Shown: positions 14,637 to 21,317 of the stretch, in pieces
Position numbering within the stretch: the first letter of the stretch is position 1
Layout: every line of letters begins with the position of its first letter
From: Bacteroidales bacterium UBA1800
Lineage (GTDB): Bacteria > Bacteroidota > Bacteroidia > Bacteroidales > VadinHA17
Assembly (NCBI GenBank): GCA_002319915.1
Contig: DCFQ01000071.1
Location: 481 to 21,797, forward strand
Direction of reading: 5' to 3'
Length of the DNA: 21,317 bases
The notes under the pieces: model-generated
The model's input: the letters and a program-made list of their open reading frames with translations, nothing else
The model's database searches: none
Told to the model about the DNA's origin: nothing
Program-made: the position numbers and the translations under genes

Positions 14637-15775
14637 GAAAGCTCTATATCAAGAACCACTTCAAACACATTTTCCGCACGGCTGATCTTCAGTTCATGGG
14701 CCCCGGGGAACAACAGGTTCAGCCTTTTGCTGACATTCTCAAGCCCTATCCCGCTGTGGATCCTGCCATTTTCACCGACACCGTTTACAACACTGTTGCG
14801 GCAAGTGAATTTTATCTTCTTGTCATTTATTTCCATTCCGATCATTATGAATGAATTGCTCCTGTAGCTTATGCCATGCTTGAAAGCATTTTCAATAAAT
14901 GGGATAAAAAGAAGAGGAGGGATTGTAATGTCCGTGTTTTCTTCAGGGAAGACGACCTCGAGACGGACCTTATCGCTCATCCTGAGCTTCATGAGATCAA
15001 TATAGTTATTCATGAAATCGATCTCGTTACTCAGGGTCGTGTTCCCTTTCTCTGATTCATAAAGGAGGTACCGCATCAGCTTCGAAAGCTTAAGGATCGC
15101 TTTCTGGGAATCCTGCGGATTGATACCTGTGAGAGAATAGATATTATTAAGAGTATTGAAAAAGAAATGAGGGCTTATCTGATTTTTGAGAAATGCCAGC
15201 TCGGAGTTTAGCTTTTCCTTCTCCATCTCTTTCTGGGCCTTCTCGATCTCTCCCTGGCGTTCAAGGATCCTCAGTCCCAGTGAAAAGAACACAAGGAAAA
15301 TTGAAGTGAAGGTGAAATTAAAAAGGTGCATCTCCCTGAACGGGGGGTGCATTGCCCTGAACGGTGGCTTTGCAGTCCCGTTTCCGGGCATCCCGGGCTG
15401 GGTCTGTCTGCGGAATTCTTCCCGCTGCCTTGCAACTTGTTCATTCTTCGTATTGTCGGGGGCATACCTGAAGACCATCTTGTTTGAAATGTCCGACACA
15501 AAATAGAATACCCCAATAAGCAGTACAACCGATACATAGTACCTGTACCTTTTGCTGCCGAAAAAGAATGCCGGGATGAGCGCCAGATAGTTAACGTAGA
15601 ATATTATCCCTGTGATTATAGTATTGATGTAATAGAGCCAGATAAAGTCTTTTCCGACGTGCCACCGCCTGATTAAGTATAAAGGAAGACCCAGCAGTAT
15701 CAACCAGGCAACAAAATGAAGAAGTATCTTGATGCTGTTCTCCCCAAGGAGTCTCTTTTTAATCCTGTTTTCCAT
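14633..15775 (-). CDS. LytS/YpdA-like sensor histidine kinase
   Basis: A 380-residue membrane kinase of the His_kinase (PF06580) type. Four hydrophobic segments lie at about 17-35, 44-66, 79-97 and 152-170, with a coiled linker at 172-195. The catalytic part shows the phosphoacceptor H203 in LKNQISPHFFFNTLNNIYSL, the N-box FIPFIENAFKHGI (N296) and the G-box HSGIGLENVSKRL. The loop between TM3 and TM4 (98-151) should face the periplasm. It is rich in Arg/Gln/Pro and contains the duplicated words PPFRAMH and PPFREMH, each ending in Met-His. That is unlike a generic linker and could bind a ligand or metal. It lies 89 bases downstream of the first permease gene, so read-through from the transporter operon is likely, and it overlaps its response regulator by 4 bases. 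Confidence 0.93.
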   Translation of the reverse strand: MENRIKKRLLGENSIKILLHFVAWLILLGLPLYLIRRWHVGKDFIWLYYINTIITGIIFYVNYLALIPAFFFGSKRYRYYVSVVLLIGVFYFVSDISNKMVFRYAPDNTKNEQVARQREEFRRQTQPGMPGNGTAKPPFRAMHPPFREMHLFNFTFTSIFLVFFSLGLRILERQGEIEKAQKEMEKEKLNSELAFLKNQISPHFFFNTLNNIYSLTGINPQDSQKAILKLSKLMRYLLYESEKGNTTLSNEIDFMNNYIDLMKLRMSDKVRLEVVFPEENTDITIPPLLFIPFIENAFKHGISYRSNSFIMIGMEINDKKIKFTCRNSVVNGVGENGRIHSGIGLENVSKRLNLLFPGAHELKISRAENVFEVVLDIELS

Positions 15776-15864
15776 CCTGTTTCACTTATTACAGCCCTGT
15801 TTTTTGTATCCGGGGCAGATCAGGCTTCCCCAAGATAGATAAAATCTGCAAATATCCTTCCTCT

Positions 15865-17085
15865 CTATTCGTATCTTAATGCATCGATCGGATTGAGGCC
15901 GGCAGCCTTCTTTGCAGGGTACCATCCGAAGAACACACCTATCATAAAGCAAACGGCGAATGCCAGGACAACTGATTGTGTGGAAACAATTGTAGGACTG
16001 CTCATCAGGGATCCGGCAATTTTTGCCACGGCAAACCCGAAAACTATGCCCAGTGCTCCTCCGAGGATACTGATCATCATTGATTCGACAAGGAACTGGC
16101 GAAGGATATCCTTCCCCCTGCCGCCTATCGACATCCTGAGGCCGATTTCGCGTGTCCTTTCCGTTACCGACACAAACATAATATTCATTATGCCGATACC
16201 GCCAACAAGGAGAGATATCCCTGCTATTGCACCGAGAAGATAGGTCATGACATCCGACACGGAAGAAACGGTCTGAATCAGCTCTGACTGTGACATGATC
16301 CTGAAGTCATTTTCAGCTGACTCCTTCAGTTTGTGGGACCTCCTGAGAATCTCGGTCACCTCCGACTGGGCAAGGGGACTTTTTTCCTCGCTTGCTGCGG
16401 AAATATAGATGGAATTGATGTAGTCAATATTCGCAAGCCGCGACTGCACTGTCGTGTACGGTGCCAGGATCAGGTCATCCTGGTCCTGGCCGAATCCGCT
16501 CTCACCCTTGGAAGCAAGGACACCAATAACAAGAAACGGGAGGTTCTTGATCCGGATGGACTGTCCTATCGGATCAGTATCGGCCCCGAAAAGATTGGTA
16601 ACGACGGTCTGACCCAGGATACAGACTTTTGCCATACTCCGCAATTCAATATTGCTGAAGATCCTGCCGCTTTTCATCGACAGCTTCCTGATCCCAAGGT
16701 ACTCTTCGGTCACCCCATAGACTGTCGTCTGGGTGTTCTGGTTGCCAAAGATAACCTGTCCGCTCGCCCTGATCTCCGGGGAAACCTCGCTGACTGCGGT
16801 AGCTTCGTTCTTTATCGCGACCACATCTGAATATTTAAGCACCTGGGAGACTGAGAATCCAAGGCTGACCCCGCCACGCCGCTGGAAATTGGGCATGACC
16901 ATCAGCATATTGCTTCCCATGGATGACATCTGGTCCCGGATCTTCTTTTTGGATCCCTGCCCGATTGCGAGCATGGCGATAACTGAACCTACACCGATTA
17001 TGATTCCCAGCATGGTCAGGATGGCTCTAAGCTTATTTCTGACAAGGGCCCTGACCGCTATTTTGAACAGATTCTTTAAATTCAT
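15865..17085 (-). CDS. MacB/FtsX-type ABC transporter permease, first copy
   Basis: A 406-residue MacB-like permease in which the ATPase is a separate protein, unlike E. coli MacB where both are fused. TM1 lies at about 22-42, the periplasmic MacB_PCD domain at about 43-280, and three further helices at about 282-305, 331-353 and 371-390. MLGIIIGVGSVIAMLAIGQG, GGIGIMNIMFVSVTERTR and the terminal AAGLNPIDALRYE are conserved with the second copy. The main differences between the copies lie in the periplasmic domain, for example NFQRRGGVSLGFS here against NYQRRGGVNLGYS, and ASKGESGFGQDQDD against KPKGDNAMGMDQDD. It starts 14 bases after the ATPase stop, within one operon. Expected role: tripartite efflux of a periplasmic substrate through a MacA-like adaptor and a TolC-like duct. 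Confidence 0.94.
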   Translation of the reverse strand: MNLKNLFKIAVRALVRNKLRAILTMLGIIIGVGSVIAMLAIGQGSKKKIRDQMSSMGSNMLMVMPNFQRRGGVSLGFSVSQVLKYSDVVAIKNEATAVSEVSPEIRASGQVIFGNQNTQTTVYGVTEEYLGIRKLSMKSGRIFSNIELRSMAKVCILGQTVVTNLFGADTDPIGQSIRIKNLPFLVIGVLASKGESGFGQDQDDLILAPYTTVQSRLANIDYINSIYISAASEEKSPLAQSEVTEILRRSHKLKESAENDFRIMSQSELIQTVSSVSDVMTYLLGAIAGISLLVGGIGIMNIMFVSVTERTREIGLRMSIGGRGKDILRQFLVESMMISILGGALGIVFGFAVAKIAGSLMSSPTIVSTQSVVLAFAVCFMIGVFFGWYPAKKAAGLNPIDALRYE

Positions 17086-17099
17086 TTTGTAGCTGATTA

Positions 17100-17858
17100 T
17101 TAAACATCAAATTCTTCGATATTCTCAACCGGAAGCGTTTTAAGGATATCCCGGGCAAACTGCCTGTCAGTCACCATGTTCTCGCGCAGGATCTTCCCAT
17201 CCTTGAATATTACATTTCGGGTTGCAAACCTGGCAATATCCGATTCGTGGGTAACGTAGATAATTGTCCTGCCCTTTTCGTTCAGGTCCTGGAAAAGTTC
17301 CATTATCTCAAATGAGGTCCGGGTATCCAGGTTACCTGTCGGTTCATCGGCAAGGATCAGCACAGGATCATTCACGAGTGAGCGGGCAATTGCCACCCTC
17401 TGCTGCTGGCCTCCCGAAAGCTGGTTAGGCATGTGGTCCCTCCGGTCTGCCAGGCCTACGGCTTCGAGCGCGTTTATGGCGCGCTCTTTCCGTTCCTTTG
17501 ACCTGATCTTTGAATTGTAAAACAACGGGAGCTCGACATTTTCCAGTGCCGTTGTTCTTGGCAGAAGGTTATAGGCCTGGAAAACGAACCCAAGCTTCTG
17601 GTTCCTTAACCGGGCGAGCTCATCCTTGTCGAGTGTTTTGACATCAACATTATCAAGCCAGTAATCGCCATCTGAAGGTTTGTCGAGGCATCCGAGGATA
17701 TTGAGCATCGTGGATTTACCTGATCCGCTGGCTCCCATAATAGCCACATATTCGCCCGTTTCGATCTTCAGGTCAATACCTCTCAGGGCGTGTATTGTAA
17801 CCTCACCCACATGGTAGTCTTTCCTGAGATTCCTGATTTCAATAATTTTATTCGCCAT
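17100..17858 (-). CDS. MacB/LolD-type ABC transporter ATPase
   Basis: A 252-residue cytoplasmic ATPase of the MacB/LolD/FtsE group that powers the neighbouring permease. Complete motifs are present: Walker A GASGSGKST (42-50), Q-loop Q94 (FVFQAYNLLP), signature LSGGQQQR (147-154), Walker B LILADEP (167-173) with catalytic E172, and H-loop H204 (YVTHES). The extra tail after about 225 (TDRQFARDILKTLPVENIEE) is slightly longer than in LolD. It lies 14 bases before the permease and 35 after the adaptor gene. It is the only ABC ATPase in the window, so both MacB-type permeases probably depend on it, unless another genomic locus supplies the second. Confidence 0.96.
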   Translation of the reverse strand: MANKIIEIRNLRKDYHVGEVTIHALRGIDLKIETGEYVAIMGASGSGKSTMLNILGCLDKPSDGDYWLDNVDVKTLDKDELARLRNQKLGFVFQAYNLLPRTTALENVELPLFYNSKIRSKERKERAINALEAVGLADRRDHMPNQLSGGQQQRVAIARSLVNDPVLILADEPTGNLDTRTSFEIMELFQDLNEKGRTIIYVTHESDIARFATRNVIFKDGKILRENMVTDRQFARDILKTLPVENIEEFDV

Positions 17859-17893
17859 GACGTTTAATTTTGAGTAGATTGGCGCCTCACCGA

Positions 17894-19210
17894 CTAGAAC
17901 GGAAAGGGTCCGCGGGGCCTTGAACTGTTCGATGTCCCGGACGCTGTGGAGGAGGATTTATCTCCGGACATGGAAACAACGACATCCTGTCCTTCCCGAA
18001 GTCCTGAAAGTATCTCTACATTGGTGCCGTTATCTATTCCAATGGTTATCCTTGCAGGATGAACCCGTCCATTTTCTTCTTTGACCCACACCATTTTTTC
18101 ATTGGCGGCCAGGGATCCTCTCTGGCCGAACCCAGTCATGGAAGCCTGTTGGTATCCAGCTCCGCCTGAGGCAGCAGATCCTGAAGCGGATGCTCCTGCA
18201 GGCATGCCCGATGGTGGTGCCGTTGCACCCCGCTCCCTGTTTCCAGAAGCCCTCATCTTTTTCATCTCTGCCCTCATTGTCTGAAGGTAAGCAGTTGAAG
18301 GCGTGAATCGCATGGCTTTTCCGCTAAGGATAAGTGTGCTGTCTTTCTCCTCAACAAATATTGTGGCACTGGCTGTCATCCCAGGCATTAACTTCTTTTC
18401 AGGATTTGGTGCGCTCAGTATAACCGTATAGGTGACAACATTATTTGTTGTTGTGGGCTGCAACCTTACCTGCGACACTGAACCCTTGAATTTAAGGTCA
18501 GGATAAGCATCAACTGTGAATTCAACTCTCTGGTCGTTCTTAACTTTCCCGATATCAGCCTCATCCACGCTGGTTTGTACCTGCATCTGGGTAAGATCAT
18601 TAGCGATCGAGAACAGGGTAGGTGTGCTGAAGCTCGCAGCAACTGTCTGCCCCAGTTCAATTGCCCTGTTAAGCACCACACCATCGATCGGTGAATAAAT
18701 TGTAGCGTATCCGATGTTTACCTTGGCCCTGTCGAGAGCTGATTTTGCATTGCTTAACGAAGCTACCGCATTTTTGTAATTGAACTCTGCCTGATCATAA
18801 TCGGCCTGGGCAATGAGGTTCTTGTCATAAAGACCCTTTAGCCTGTCGTATGTTGCCTTCTGGTAGTTAAGCTGTGCCTGGGCCTGGTCAACCTGCGACC
18901 TGCTTTGATCGAGCTGAGCCCTTAATGCCGTTGTATCAAGCTTGGCCAGGACCTGACCCTTTTTGACCACATCATTAAAATCGACATATATCTTGTCGAT
19001 CAGTCCCGAGACCTGCGTACCAACGCTGATAGTCTTGATTGCCTGGATAGTCCCGGTGGCAGTTACAGTATTGGTAATTGAACCTTTCTCAACTTTGACG
19101 GTATCAAATTTGTACTCAACCTTTTTCTCCCTGAAAAACCTGAGTGACAGAAGCGCTGCTGCTGCTACTACTATTACGATACCAACGATAATCAAAATTC
19201 TCTTTTTCAT
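17894..19210 (-). CDS. HlyD/MacA-type periplasmic adaptor, first copy
   Basis: A 438-residue membrane fusion protein. An N-terminal anchor lies at about 4-24, lipoyl halves at 62-82 (VGTQVSGLIDKIYVDFNDVV) and 170-190 (ATIYSPIDGVVLNRAIELGQ), a coiled-coil hairpin between them (about 92-162), then a beta-barrel and a membrane-proximal domain. Residues about 313-370 form a Gly/Ala/Ser/Met-rich, low-complexity linker (GMPAGASASGSAASGGAG) before KMVWVKEENGRVHPARITIG. A Ser-rich tail ends in SRPRGPFPF. The equivalent linker in the second copy is only about 15 residues. It starts at the ATG at 19210, 44 bases after the TolC-like gene, and is followed by the ATPase. Role: links the permease/ATPase to the outer-membrane duct. 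Confidence 0.94.
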   Translation of the reverse strand: MKKRILIIVGIVIVVAAAALLSLRFFREKKVEYKFDTVKVEKGSITNTVTATGTIQAIKTISVGTQVSGLIDKIYVDFNDVVKKGQVLAKLDTTALRAQLDQSRSQVDQAQAQLNYQKATYDRLKGLYDKNLIAQADYDQAEFNYKNAVASLSNAKSALDRAKVNIGYATIYSPIDGVVLNRAIELGQTVAASFSTPTLFSIANDLTQMQVQTSVDEADIGKVKNDQRVEFTVDAYPDLKFKGSVSQVRLQPTTTNNVVTYTVILSAPNPEKKLMPGMTASATIFVEEKDSTLILSGKAMRFTPSTAYLQTMRAEMKKMRASGNRERGATAPPSGMPAGASASGSAASGGAGYQQASMTGFGQRGSLAANEKMVWVKEENGRVHPARITIGIDNGTNVEILSGLREGQDVVVSMSGDKSSSTASGTSNSSRPRGPFPF

Positions 19211-19254
19211 TTGTTTATGTAGTTGTTTAATTTTTCCGGTGTTGCTGATAAATT

Positions 19255-20574
19255 TTACAGAGTCAATGGTATTCCAAGATAAAAGTCAAGGATCTTATAG
19301 CTGAATATAAGATTGAATTTAGCCTGCAGGAGATCGCTTTCGGCGACAATCAGGCTTGTTTTCGAGACAAGGTAGTCGGTAGAGTTGATGAGCCCTTGCC
19401 TGAACTTTTCATCTGACAAGGCAGATGATTCCTGCGTCGCCTGATAGTTCTCAACGCTTGCTTCATATCTTGCCTGGGCGGAAGTTACATCCTGGCATGA
19501 CTGTTCAATGCTTTTTCTGAGGTCGTTCCTTGTGTTTATCTCGTTCAGTTCAGCACTCTGGTAGTTGATCCTTGCAAAGTCGACATTGGTTTTGATCTGC
19601 CTTCGCTGGTAGATCGGGATTGAAAGGGAGAGTCCTGCCGAAGGAGCGATGCTGTTACCCAATTGTGAAAAGTAAGCTTTTGAAGTCCTGCTGGAATACC
19701 CCGACAACAACCCGGCATCTGCCGAAAGAACAGGGAAATATCCGGACTTTGCGATATTTTCACCAAGTGCCGCTATCTGCTTGTTGACTTCGGCATTCTT
19801 GATCTGTGGCTTGATGCCAAGGGCAGTTTCAAACACAGTCTTTACATCCGGCCTCCGGTTCTGGTTTATGAAACTCTCGAGGTTCGGGTGAGCAATTTTA
19901 AAGTTATCCTGTACCGGAAGTTCCATCAGCTGTTCAAGGTTCACCTTTGCAATAGCCAGGGAGCTTTCAGCCGTTGCCAGCGTCAGCTTCTCACTGGCCA
20001 TCTGTGACTTCACCTGGGCATAATCGGCCTGGGAAATTACCTGCCTGAGGAGCCTTTCGTGCGCCAGGTCAAGCTGGCTCTGGGTTGATTCAATCTGCTT
20101 CTGGGAGTTTTTCACCTGTTCTTCCGCATACAGGACCTGGAGATATGCATTCAGGATACTGAGGCTGATAGCTTCCTTTGTGGTTGCCAGGGAATACTGG
20201 CCGGATTCGATATTGAGCTCCGATTGCCTGATCTGATTTGTAATCCTGGAACCATTGAAAAGAGTAACCCCTGAATTAAGCGAGTAGCTGTTACCGTTCG
20301 AGCCCGAAAGACCAGATCCTCCGGAAGCAGCATTGTTTACCCAGTTGAAATTCTGATTTACCGATGCATTCAGTGAAGGAAATCTTGAAGCCTTTGCCTG
20401 TTCCGAAGAGATCATGTTCTGCTGGTTTGTCAGCTCACTCTGGCGTACCTGGATGTTTTTACTCAAAGCATAGTCGATACATTTTTCGAGGGTCCATGAA
20501 CTGTCAGCCTGTGCCATAATTTCAGCCGAAGAACAGAACATTAAAGCACTTAGTATCAAAATAGCCTGTTTCAT
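19255..20574 (-). CDS. TolC-family outer-membrane efflux protein of the MacB-type locus
   Basis: A 439-residue outer-membrane factor. The frame is open up to 20814, but residues before the ATG at 20574 do not resemble a protein start, and from that ATG a proper signal peptide appears: MKQAILILSALMFCSSAEIMA with a likely cut before QADSSW. A Bacteroidota promoter lies just upstream at 20594-20622, which settles the start. The mature protein begins with WTLEKCIDYALSKNIQVRQ, a classic OEP opening, and shows two helical halves with internal similarity, including SLSIPIYQRRQIKTNVDFAR (about 325-345). It is the first gene of the export operon, 44 bases before its adaptor, and should form the shared duct for one or both MacB-type permeases. 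Confidence 0.9.
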   Translation of the reverse strand: MKQAILILSALMFCSSAEIMAQADSSWTLEKCIDYALSKNIQVRQSELTNQQNMISSEQAKASRFPSLNASVNQNFNWVNNAASGGSGLSGSNGNSYSLNSGVTLFNGSRITNQIRQSELNIESGQYSLATTKEAISLSILNAYLQVLYAEEQVKNSQKQIESTQSQLDLAHERLLRQVISQADYAQVKSQMASEKLTLATAESSLAIAKVNLEQLMELPVQDNFKIAHPNLESFINQNRRPDVKTVFETALGIKPQIKNAEVNKQIAALGENIAKSGYFPVLSADAGLLSGYSSRTSKAYFSQLGNSIAPSAGLSLSIPIYQRRQIKTNVDFARINYQSAELNEINTRNDLRKSIEQSCQDVTSAQARYEASVENYQATQESSALSDEKFRQGLINSTDYLVSKTSLIVAESDLLQAKFNLIFSYKILDFYLGIPLTL

Positions 20575-20593
20575 ATATTTTAAACTTTTGATG

Positions 20594-20622
20594 CAAAAAT
20601 AGATGACCATGTACCTGACAAA
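20594..20622 (-). promoter_or_regulatory. Bacteroidota promoter of the MacB-type export operon
   Basis: On the minus strand TTTG (20619-20622), 17 bases, then TATTTTTG (20594-20601). This is a full match to both the -33 TTTG and -7 TAnnTTTG elements of the Bacteroidota housekeeping sigma factor. The ATG at 20574 lies 19 bases beyond, leaving a very short leader. It separates the operon from the PadR-like gene upstream. Confidence 0.6.
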
Positions 20623-20633
20623 AAGTTTTATAG

Positions 20634-20650
20634 AAGTACTTAAAGTATTT
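20634..20650. promoter_or_regulatory. Possible operator next to the export promoter
   Basis: AAGTACTTAAAGTATTT contains the perfect 8-bp palindrome AAGTACTT followed by the near-copy AAGTATTT. It begins 11 bases upstream of the -33 box. The PadR-like regulator encoded just upstream is the natural candidate to bind here, but the sequence is not a standard PadR ATGT-N8-ACAT site. Confidence 0.25.
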
Positions 20651-20826
20651 ACCGACGGAAGGGGAGATTTCCCGGATAATCGGGAATCCTGCAGAAAGAG
20701 GTTTAAGGCTAAGGGCATCAGGCTCCAGGTCTCCGGGTAAGCAATTCGGGGGTGTGAAAGCTTTATTGCACAGATTATCTGTTCGATGGTTAGCAGGGAT
20801 TTGCGGGCTTTCAAGGCAAAGAGAGA

Positions 20827-21165
20827 CTACTTTTTAGCCTGTTTGAAGTGAATGATCTTTCTCAGGGTGACCGAGAAATCCCTTAGTTCCTTAATCTTTG
20901 AGACAGCGACTGAATGTCCTTTCGGGGTAAGGGCGTAGTGTATTCTCAATTGACGGGTAGTTATATCGGCAGCAGTAACGACCAGTTTCTCCCTTTTGAG
21001 CTTATGGAGAAGAAGGTACAGAGACGAGCGGTGCGGCTTTATGAGTCCTCCGGAAGCTGTCTCTATTCTTTTTGCAATCGCATATCCATGCTGAGGGCCA
21101 TCTTCTTCGATCACAATCAGGGCAAGAGATCTGAGTAAGCCTTTGGGGGATTCAGTTGAGGTCAT
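20827..21165 (-). CDS. PadR-family-like winged-helix transcriptional regulator
   Basis: A small DNA-binding protein, 112 residues from the ATG at 21165. The winged-helix core reads LLRSLALIVIEEDGPQHGYA, then KRIETASGGLIKPHRSSLYL and IHYALTPKGHSVAV, matching the PadR pattern (HGY..., G.. .. ..S.Y..L..L, Y.LT..G). There is no long C-terminal dimerisation helix of the larger PadR type, so it resembles the short subfamily. Alternative starts are the ATG at 21189 (120 residues) and a TTG at 21207 (126); none has a Shine-Dalgarno. I chose 21165 because homologous cores begin within a few residues of the start. It precedes the export operon by 252 bases on the same strand. PadR proteins commonly repress neighbouring efflux genes, so control of this operon is likely but inferred. 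Confidence 0.8.
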   Translation of the reverse strand: MTSTESPKGLLRSLALIVIEEDGPQHGYAIAKRIETASGGLIKPHRSSLYLLLHKLKREKLVVTAADITTRQLRIHYALTPKGHSVAVSKIKELRDFSVTLRKIIHFKQAKK

Positions 21166-21251
21166 GGTGTCGGAAATTTCAATAAACATATGAAAGCCCG
21201 GGGCCAAACTGGATCAATTGAAATAGAATCTGAGGTATTCTGGTGAAAAAT

Positions 21252-21317
21252 TAGGGGCAATTATCCCTAGGGGCAATTATACCTAGGGGCAATTATCCTT
21301 AGGGGCATTTATCCCTA
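21252..21317. repeat. 16-bp tandem repeat TAGGGGCAATTATCCC, about four units, cut by window end
   Basis: Units begin at 21252, 21268, 21284 and 21300 and vary at one or two bases (TATACC, TATCCT, CATTTA). The array continues to the last base and so is truncated by the window. Each junction creates CCCTAGGGG or a variant, so the array is also a row of regularly spaced small palindromes. It lies 87 bases upstream of the chosen PadR-like start and could hold operator copies or be a variable-number repeat. Confidence 0.85.

Noticed and set aside
14286..14867. 193-residue plus-strand open frame across the kinase/regulator junction
   Set aside because: It is the shadow of two certain genes; no homology-like features are visible.

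Overview
The window reads as chromosomal DNA of a Bacteroidota bacterium, probably a Bacteroidales-like lineage from an anoxic or low-oxygen habitat. The reasons are a perfect TAnnTTTG / TTTG promoter pair before one operon, the near absence of Shine-Dalgarno sequences, a LytS-like kinase paired with a LytTR regulator, and short GC-rich inverted repeats in the intergenic gaps. A class I hybrid cluster protein fits anaerobic life. I see no rRNA, tRNA, CRISPR array, transposase or integrase. The species cannot be named from the sequence.

Layout from left to right. 1-259 carries no gene but has several strong inverted repeats that look like a structured RNA or mobile-element remnant. 260-1738 (-) is a K+/H+ antiporter of the CvrA/NhaP2 type. 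Divergent from it, 1973-3625 (+) is the hybrid cluster protein (hcp), preceded by a perfect 20-bp palindrome typical of a CRP/FNR-family operator. All later genes are on the minus strand. 3762-8992 is a three-gene RND efflux operon (TolC-like, a short hairpin-less adaptor, RND permease). 9173-10891 is an amtB-P-II ammonium uptake pair. 11156-21165 is a large MacB-type export locus.

In transcription order the export locus is: PadR-like regulator, TolC-like outer-membrane protein, HlyD-like adaptor, MacB-type ATPase, FtsX/MacB permease, LytS-like histidine kinase, LytTR response regulator, then a second adaptor and a second permease. The second pair closely resembles the first, yet there is no second ATPase and no second TolC. 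The simplest reading is a tandem duplication in which the second permease borrows the single ATPase and outer-membrane channel, with the two-component system between the copies as sensor and switch. The kinase has a Met/His-containing repeat in its extracytoplasmic loop, which gives a testable idea about what it senses.

Several ORFs are longest from TTG codons or from far upstream ATGs. Corrected starts are given for the antiporter (1738), amtB (10891), the PadR-like gene (21165, tentative) and the large-locus TolC (20574). The right edge runs into a 16-bp tandem repeat that continues past the window. The most promising signals are the ATPase-less duplicate export module, the hairpin-less RND adaptor, the hcp operator palindrome, the kinase sensor loop and the structured left edge. 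None amounts to a clearly new system on this evidence.
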